Shown: one piece after another, positions 59,334-64,000 of the stretch
Position numbering within the stretch: the first letter of the stretch is position 1
Layout: every line of letters starts with the position of its first letter
Assembly (NCBI GenBank): GCA_965197415.1
Contig: OZ240207.1
Coordinates: 1,798,001 to 1,862,000 of the forward strand
Length of the DNA: 64,000 nt
Origin: DAOUJI01 sp965197415
GTDB taxonomy: Bacteria > Chloroflexota > Dehalococcoidia > Lucifugimonadales > JAGWBF01
Reading direction: 5' to 3'
Made by a program: the position numbers and the translations under genes
The notes under the pieces: model-generated
Databases searched by the model: none
Seen by the model: only the letters and a program-made list of their open reading frames with translations
Told to the model about the DNA's origin: nothing

Positions 59334-60152
59334 ATGGAAGTCATAGACGCCCACCAGCACATCGGAGATCTCAGCAACATTCTGGGAGACGGAGGCTTCG
59401 GCGGGTCTTCGCTGGGGATCCAAGAAGAGCAACAGCGACGGGCGGCGGGCCTTAAGGCCCAGGGCATCGACTGGGCGGTGATACAACCCGCCCACGGCTA
59501 CCTCAAACCCGACGGCATCAAGGACACCATGAGGGTCAACGACGGAGTGGCGGAATACCGCAACATGGATCTCGCCCATTTCGGCATCGCCGCCGGCACC
59601 GTGGAACCCACCCACGGCGAACGGAGCCTGGAGGAAATCGACCGAATCAAGCAGGAACTGAAGCTGGAAGCCGTTAGCTGGCACCACCGATTTCAGGGAT
59701 GCTTCATTGACAACGTGTGGATGCGGCCCATTCTCAGGAAGATGTCCGACCTGGGCCTGGCCGCCATTTTCCACACCAACTCGGAGTCGGGGTTGGAAGC
59801 TCCCTGGAGGCTTCAGAAGCTGGCCCAAGAATTCCCCGATGTGAACTTCCTAGCGCTGGACGCATTCTTCACCCACGGCGGCACCCAATACCTTGAGTAC
59901 TTGGCCGAGCTTACTCCCAACGTGGTATGGGATGTGGGAGGCCCGACGCGGATAGAAATCGACAGTTGGGTCAAGAACCACGGGTCTAGGAACATAACCT
60001 TCGCTGTGGGCCCGTCATACGCTGACCGCCCCAATCCCAAGAGGCCTCCGATTCTGGACGAAATCCTGGACGCCGACATTAGTGACGAGGACAAGGCCAA
60101 CATACTCCACCGGAACATCCGGCGCGTGTTCGGCCTGGAGGGCGGGAACTAG
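59334..60152 (+). CDS. Amidohydrolase-family (amidohydro_2) metal hydrolase
   Basis: ATG 59334 lies eight bases after GAGGAGGT, preferred to an earlier in-frame start at 59280. The 272-residue protein begins EVIDAHQHIGD, the metal-binding HxH of amidohydrolases, with WHHRFQGCF, AAIFHTNSESG and a late DAFFTHGG/GPTRIE region that provide further ligands. It probably hydrolyses or decarboxylates a small organic acid. It is 30 bp before an LLM oxidoreductase, likely one pathway. Confidence 0.82.
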   Translation: MEVIDAHQHIGDLSNILGDGGFGGSSLGIQEEQQRRAAGLKAQGIDWAVIQPAHGYLKPDGIKDTMRVNDGVAEYRNMDLAHFGIAAGTVEPTHGERSLEEIDRIKQELKLEAVSWHHRFQGCFIDNVWMRPILRKMSDLGLAAIFHTNSESGLEAPWRLQKLAQEFPDVNFLALDAFFTHGGTQYLEYLAELTPNVVWDVGGPTRIEIDSWVKNHGSRNITFAVGPSYADRPNPKRPPILDEILDADISDEDKANILHRNIRRVFGLEGGN

Positions 60153-60182
60153 CGGCTCCGGAAGCTCGCGCGGAGACGAAGC

Positions 60183-61196
60183 ATGAAAGTCGGACTCTTT
60201 CTCACCAACCAGCAGCATCTGGACAAAGACATGGTGGAGGCCCTGGACGAGCAGGTCCTCATGGTGCGCCATGCCCGGGACAACGGCTGGGACTCGCTGT
60301 TCTCAGGTCAGCACTATCTGAACGAAGGCAACAACCAGCAGCTTCAGTTGGTGCCTTTCCTGGCTAGGTTGCAGGCCGAGGCTGGAGACATGACCCTGGG
60401 GCTGGGAATCCTGCTGCTAAATCTCCACAATCCTGTCTACGTGGCCGAGACCGTGGCTTCATTGGACGTGATATGCAGGGGAAATTTCGTTTTCGGAGTC
60501 GGCCTTGGCTACCGTGACACCGAATTCGACGCGTTCGGAGTGCCCAGAGGCAAGCGGGTGGCCCGTTTCGAGGAGTGCCTGGAGCTGGTGAAGCGGCTAT
60601 GGACGGAGGACGAAGTCACCCACGAGAGTGACGTGACCAAGCTTTTAGGGGTGCACATGAACATCCGACCGGTCCAGAAGCCCCACCCTCCGGTGTGGTT
60701 CGCGGCCAACAACGACAGGGCCGTCAAGCGAGCCGCACGGCTGGGAGACAACTGGTTCATCAACCCCCACTCCACGACGGCAACCATCAAGCGGCAGATG
60801 GGGCTGTACCGGGAAGAGTTGGACCGCCTCGCCAAGCCCTTTCCTACGGAGCTGCCCTGCCTCAAGGAGGTCTTCTGCAGCACCGACCGCCGGAAGGCCC
60901 TTGAGATGGCAGGCCCATACCTGGCGGGCAAGTACCAGGACTACGCGGCGTGGGGCCAGGACGAGGCCATGCCAGAGGACGAGACCTTCAACCAGGCTTT
61001 TGACGACCTTCTGGAGGACCGCTTCATCATAGGCTCGCCAGAGGAATGCTACGAGCAGCTCCGTCCCTACTGGGAGGAGATAGGCGTCAACCACCTGGTA
61101 GTCCGCACCCACTGGGCGGGCATGCCAGCCGAAACCGCTCTCCACAGCATGGACATGATCTCCCGGGAGCTTCTCCCTGCCCTGCGGGAGGTGTGA
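60183..61196 (+). CDS. LLM-class flavin-dependent oxidoreductase
   Basis: The 337-residue luciferase-like protein has MKVGLFLTNQQHLDKDM, GWDSLFSGQHYL, GDMTLGLGILLLNLHNPVYVAETVASLDVICRGNFVFGVGLGYRDTEFDAFGVPRGKRVARFEECLELVKRLW and PHPPVWFAANNDRAVKRAARLGDNWFI, all typical of this class. It differs from the 57311 protein and is in operon with the amidohydrolase. FMN- or F420-dependent; substrate unknown. Confidence 0.9.
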   Translation: MKVGLFLTNQQHLDKDMVEALDEQVLMVRHARDNGWDSLFSGQHYLNEGNNQQLQLVPFLARLQAEAGDMTLGLGILLLNLHNPVYVAETVASLDVICRGNFVFGVGLGYRDTEFDAFGVPRGKRVARFEECLELVKRLWTEDEVTHESDVTKLLGVHMNIRPVQKPHPPVWFAANNDRAVKRAARLGDNWFINPHSTTATIKRQMGLYREELDRLAKPFPTELPCLKEVFCSTDRRKALEMAGPYLAGKYQDYAAWGQDEAMPEDETFNQAFDDLLEDRFIIGSPEECYEQLRPYWEEIGVNHLVVRTHWAGMPAETALHSMDMISRELLPALREV

Positions 61197-61266
61197 AGCC
61201 AAGGCAACGGGATCGGCCCAATCGAGAAGGATTAAACGACCCGACTTGTGGAGTGGCCACCCGGCC

Positions 61267-62616
61267 CTAAGGCCGCAGGCGGTGGATGCTAGAATTCTGG
61301 GAGAGCACGTACAGGGCGCCGTTCCGGTCTTGGCCGAAGGAAGCGATGCGCAGGTCGGTGTCGGCCAGGAGTAAGTGTTCTGTCACTTCCTGGCCGTCAT
61401 AGCGGATGGCCCATATCTTGCCTGAGCAGTAGTCCCCGAAGACATAGGTCCCGTACAGCGAGGGAATCCTGTCCCCGCGATAGACGTATCCGCCAATGAC
61501 CGAGCAGCCCTCTTCTCCCGTGGGGTATTCCCACACCGGTGGAACTGTCCCCGACCTGTTACAGGAGGAGCGGGGCGAAAAGCACTGTGTGCCTTCCACT
61601 GTATTCCAGCCATAGTCGCCGCCCCCTTCCACCAGGTCCACCTCTTCCAAGGTATTCTGCCCCACGTCGCCAGCCCATAACTGCCCCGTCTCCCGGTCGA
61701 AGCTGAACCGCCAGGGGTTCCGCAACCCGTAGGCCCATATCTCCGGTTGGGCGTCTGGGTCGTCCAGAAGGGGATTGTCGACAGGGATAGTGTACGGAGT
61801 TTCCGCTGTGGCCTCCGACACGTCGATTCGCAAGATGGAGCCCAACAGCGTCCTCGTATTGCGTCCGTGGCCCATCGGGTCTCCCGCCGCCCCTCCGTCC
61901 CCCAGGCCTATGTACAGGAACCCGTCTGGGCCAAAAGCAAGTTGACCTCCGTTGTGGTTGCGGTAGGGTTGCTCGATTTCCATTATCACCAGCTCACTGT
62001 CCGGGTCGGCGGTCTGGCCGTCGGCGCTCAGCTGGAACCGGGAGACAACTGACCGTCTCGGCCCTGACGCCGAGTAGTAGACGTAGAAGTAGCCGTTTTC
62101 GTCGTACCGAGGGTCGAAAGCCAGGCCCAGCAGCCCCTCTTCCGACCCCGAGTCGTTAACGTTGTCCCGGATATCCAGGAACACCTGTGCCTCACCGACA
62201 TCCTGGTCGTTGGCAAACGCTAGAATCCGGCCCGATTGCTCGGCGACGAACAAGCGGTCGTCTCCAGCGATGGGCTGGGTCAGGTTGGTGAGGCCGCGAA
62301 AGTCCAGGTTCTTGAAGACGCGCTCCACCTGCAGAGGCCGTAATGGCGGCGGTGTAGAAGTGGGGTCCGGTGGATTAGTTGCCGATGGGTCGGCTGAAGA
62401 AGGAGTTGACGTCGAAGGCGATTCGGTGGGCGTCTCCAAGGACGGCCCGAGGGTGGCCGTAGGGACTGCTGCAACAGTTGTAGGTGGGACTTGTGTCTGG
62501 GAGGGCAAGGGGGGAGTTGGGGTTGGGCTGGGCGCGCGTTCCCCACAGCCGACGGCGAGAACAACACTCACTGCCAACGCGGCCACGAGATTTCGCTGAA
62601 TAAGCCCAGTCCGCAT
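61267..62616 (-). CDS. PQQ-type sugar dehydrogenase (sorbosone/glucose dehydrogenase family) lipoprotein
   Basis: ATG 62616 starts a lipoprotein signal (VSVVLAVGCGE), preferred to upstream codons. A Thr/Pro-rich linker is followed by a six-bladed propeller of about 350 residues: EEGLLGLAFDPRYDENGYFYVYYSA, NHNGGQLAFGPDGFLYIGLGDGG, LGSILRIDV, AYGLRNPWRFSFDRETGQLWAGDVGQNTLEEV. This is the soluble-type PQQ glucose/sorbosone dehydrogenase family, which oxidises sugars outside the membrane. Cofactor use and substrate are inferred from the family. Confidence 0.87.
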   Translation of the reverse strand: MRTGLIQRNLVAALAVSVVLAVGCGERAPSPTPTPPLPSQTQVPPTTVAAVPTATLGPSLETPTESPSTSTPSSADPSATNPPDPTSTPPPLRPLQVERVFKNLDFRGLTNLTQPIAGDDRLFVAEQSGRILAFANDQDVGEAQVFLDIRDNVNDSGSEEGLLGLAFDPRYDENGYFYVYYSASGPRRSVVSRFQLSADGQTADPDSELVIMEIEQPYRNHNGGQLAFGPDGFLYIGLGDGGAAGDPMGHGRNTRTLLGSILRIDVSEATAETPYTIPVDNPLLDDPDAQPEIWAYGLRNPWRFSFDRETGQLWAGDVGQNTLEEVDLVEGGGDYGWNTVEGTQCFSPRSSCNRSGTVPPVWEYPTGEEGCSVIGGYVYRGDRIPSLYGTYVFGDYCSGKIWAIRYDGQEVTEHLLLADTDLRIASFGQDRNGALYVLSQNSSIHRLRP

Positions 62617-62662
62617 TCGTGCCAAGCCGGGAACCTGCTCTGAATCGGGGCTGGGTAGACCG

Positions 62663-63088
62663 TTAGTCAGGGGGCACGACGACGCGAGAGTGTAGAGTAA
62701 GAAGCCACCGAAACTCCTTGAGGAACTTAGGCGGTCCTTCAGTCGCTTCGACCTGAACGTGAGCATATGCCCAGCGTCGCCACGGGTCTTCTACGCATTC
62801 GTCCTCGGGCCGCCACTCGACCTGAACCTGAAACGGAGTCCCTTCGGTTTGTGCCGCCGTGAGAGCAAGCTGCAAATAATCCCCTGCGGTGTGATGAGCT
62901 TGCCCATAGCCGGCCAAATGTCCTATTCGTAGGTCTTCTAACGAAACCTGGCGTTCCAGCAAACGGTCTTTGTGCCAGACTGAGAGGCTTGCTTGCTTGA
63001 ATGCGCCCGGCCTCGGCCTTCCGTTCTGACTGCTCCAATCGTCGGGCCGGATGAACCGGCATAGGATGTCGTCCGGTGGAACTGGCAC
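62663..63088 (-). CDS. Uncharacterised protein, second of a gene pair
   Basis: The 141-residue protein has PDDILCRFIRPDDWSSQNGRPRPGAFKQ, a conserved-looking start with a probable His/Cys-containing core (GHLAGYGQAHHTAGDY). It ends with WRRWAYAHVQVEATEGPPKFLKEFR. It lies eight bases after the gene at 63097. I do not recognise a family. Confidence 0.6.
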   Translation of the reverse strand: MPVPPDDILCRFIRPDDWSSQNGRPRPGAFKQASLSVWHKDRLLERQVSLEDLRIGHLAGYGQAHHTAGDYLQLALTAAQTEGTPFQVQVEWRPEDECVEDPWRRWAYAHVQVEATEGPPKFLKEFRWLLTLHSRVVVPPD

Positions 63089-63096
63089 GGGTCCCG

Positions 63097-63417
63097 TTAG
63101 AACCAGGCAACCAATTCAACGTCGGTGATTTTCCTAAGGCAGCCGACGTTGACTCCGTTTTGGTCATAGACGCTGGCGTCTAATTGGCCGCTTGGTTCCA
63201 ACTCGGCAAAGACTATTCGGCCATCGGCCAACCTCAGGTCGAATGACAAAGCGCCGTCTACGTCTACAGTAATCTCGGGTTCCACAGTCTTATCGAGGGC
63301 GGCCTTCGCAATGCGGGAAGCCATGTTGACGGCTGCGACCTCAGGACGCGAGCCTTCAAGTCCTACGGCAAAAGCGTCGAGGGCACTGTGCACCGCCATC
63401 TCAACCTGAGACACCAT
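63097..63417 (-). CDS. Uncharacterised small protein, first of a gene pair
   Basis: This 106-residue protein has a helical N-terminal half (VEMAVHSALDAFAVGLEGSRPEVAAVNMASRIAKAALDK) and a beta-rich half (GALSFDLRLADGRIVFAELEPSGQLDASVYD). A two-gene operon with the 62663 protein suggests partners. Size and order are like toxin-antitoxin modules, but no known motif supports that. A +160-bp spacer follows without genes. Confidence 0.6.
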   Translation of the reverse strand: MVSQVEMAVHSALDAFAVGLEGSRPEVAAVNMASRIAKAALDKTVEPEITVDVDGALSFDLRLADGRIVFAELEPSGQLDASVYDQNGVNVGCLRKITDVELVAWF

Positions 63418-63579
63418 TTTATGAGTTTCCTATTATATCCGGACCGTTCATTGGCTCCGCGCCCCTAGTAAAGGTCTCTTTACAGGCATTGCACTATCAG
63501 AGCTCCAATCTATCATTGGCCTCACCTGACTGTCTATAGTCGGCTGTCAATATCGCAGTCCTCCATCCACCGCTTGTAC

Positions 63580-64000
63580 CTACAGGACCCCGTCCATTCC
63601 CAGTTCCTTGGCCAACGCGGCCAAGTCGTGGTACTGGCTGGCTGGCATGGTCACGCTGTCCCGCTCCCTTCCCTGGCGTTGCAGCTTCTGGGACCTTTGG
63701 CCAGGGTAGAGGATCTGGTCTACACCCTCTTTCCTGGGCGACGACGTAATGTGGTCGATGAACTCGTCAACCTGCTCCTTGAAACGGTCGATGGGCATGA
63801 TGTTGGACGGGTCCATGGCCAGGAACATGGTTCCTGGGCGGCCATCCTTGTCGGAGTCCAAAGCCAGGTCCCAGGGTGGGGTGGTGTCCGTCATCAGATA
63901 GCTCAACAGCCCCACAAAGAAGACCAGAGCATAGCCTTTGTGGCCGCTTCGGGCGCCTCCCAGCGGAAGGATGCTCCCCTGGGGAACGAACAGCGGCCCC
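63580..64000 (-). CDS. Ldh_2-family (malate/L-lactate-type) dehydrogenase, C-terminal part
   Basis: The frame runs off the right window edge on the minus strand. The visible 140 residues contain LPLGGARSGHKGYAL, then DPSNIMPIDRFKEQVDEFIDHI and the C-terminal LYPGQRSQKLQRQGRERDSVTMPASQYHDLAALAKELG. These are typical of the NAD(P)-dependent malate/lactate/ureidoglycolate dehydrogenase family. Its N-terminal substrate and cofactor regions are not visible, so the substrate is unresolved. Confidence 0.85.
   Translation of the reverse strand, partial: GPLFVPQGSILPLGGARSGHKGYALVFFVGLLSYLMTDTTPPWDLALDSDKDGRPGTMFLAMDPSNIMPIDRFKEQVDEFIDHITSSPRKEGVDQILYPGQRSQKLQRQGRERDSVTMPASQYHDLAALAKELGMDGVL

Overview
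This 64 kb window is about 60-63% G+C. It looks like Chloroflexota DNA of the SAR202/Dehalococcoidia kind. The evidence for that is secreted proteins with Thr/Pro-rich lipoprotein linkers, several flavin-dependent LLM-class monooxygenases, a glycolate oxidase operon, large secreted proteins built from Ig-like modules, a DUF2680-type secreted protein and many hairpin-rich dispersed repeats. The assignment is inference from gene content; no 16S rRNA gene is present.

Left edge (1-12.5 kb): a truncated sensor histidine kinase on the minus strand faces a repeat-bearing spacer with a 12-C homopolymer. The spacer precedes one huge plus-strand gene (1755-12548). It encodes a secreted protein of about 3,600 residues that joins a kexin-type subtilase and P domain to leucine-rich repeats and a long array of Ig-like, Fn3 and SwmB-like modules.

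Integrative element (about 12.7-32.05 kb): a small HTH protein, a TPR protein, a regulator with four tandem XRE helix-turn-helix domains behind an attenuator-like leader, a spacer full of degenerate repeats, and a coiled-coil protein of unknown role. Next come a palindrome-rich spacer (candidate oriT or operator) and a colinear type IV secretion module: a secreted protein, VirB6-like, a VirB2-like pilin, a PrgI/VirB3 fusion, a second VirB2-like protein, the VirB4 ATPase, a VirD4/TraG-type ATPase and a replication-relaxation protein. Small regulators, a retropepsin-like aspartic protease, an RHH repressor with a visible operator and a large serine recombinase complete it. The recombinase gene reads straight into a tRNA-Ala(UGC) gene whose 3' end looks cut off. 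This suggests that the element integrated inside the tRNA and that this is its right end; the left end was not found.

Chromosomal part (32.1-64 kb): PAC2-family protein, folD, acpS, NAD(P)HX repair enzyme, class V aminotransferase, a RelE/RHH toxin-antitoxin pair, the glcDEF operon, tenA, an HtrA protease, a Trm112-like protein, a CopD-like membrane protein, a nitronate monooxygenase-like protein, sbcD, glyQS, tRNA-Met, a PAS-LuxR regulator, a beta-carbonic anhydrase, a Liv-type binding lipoprotein, a secreted Ig/EF-hand protein, tRNA-Arg and tRNA-Trp, RNase D, two LLM oxidoreductases around an amidohydrolase, a PQQ-type sugar dehydrogenase and a partial Ldh_2-type dehydrogenase. Glycolate oxidase next to an alanine/serine-glyoxylate-type aminotransferase suggests a glycolate to glyoxylate to glycine route, feeding one-carbon metabolism with FolD nearby.
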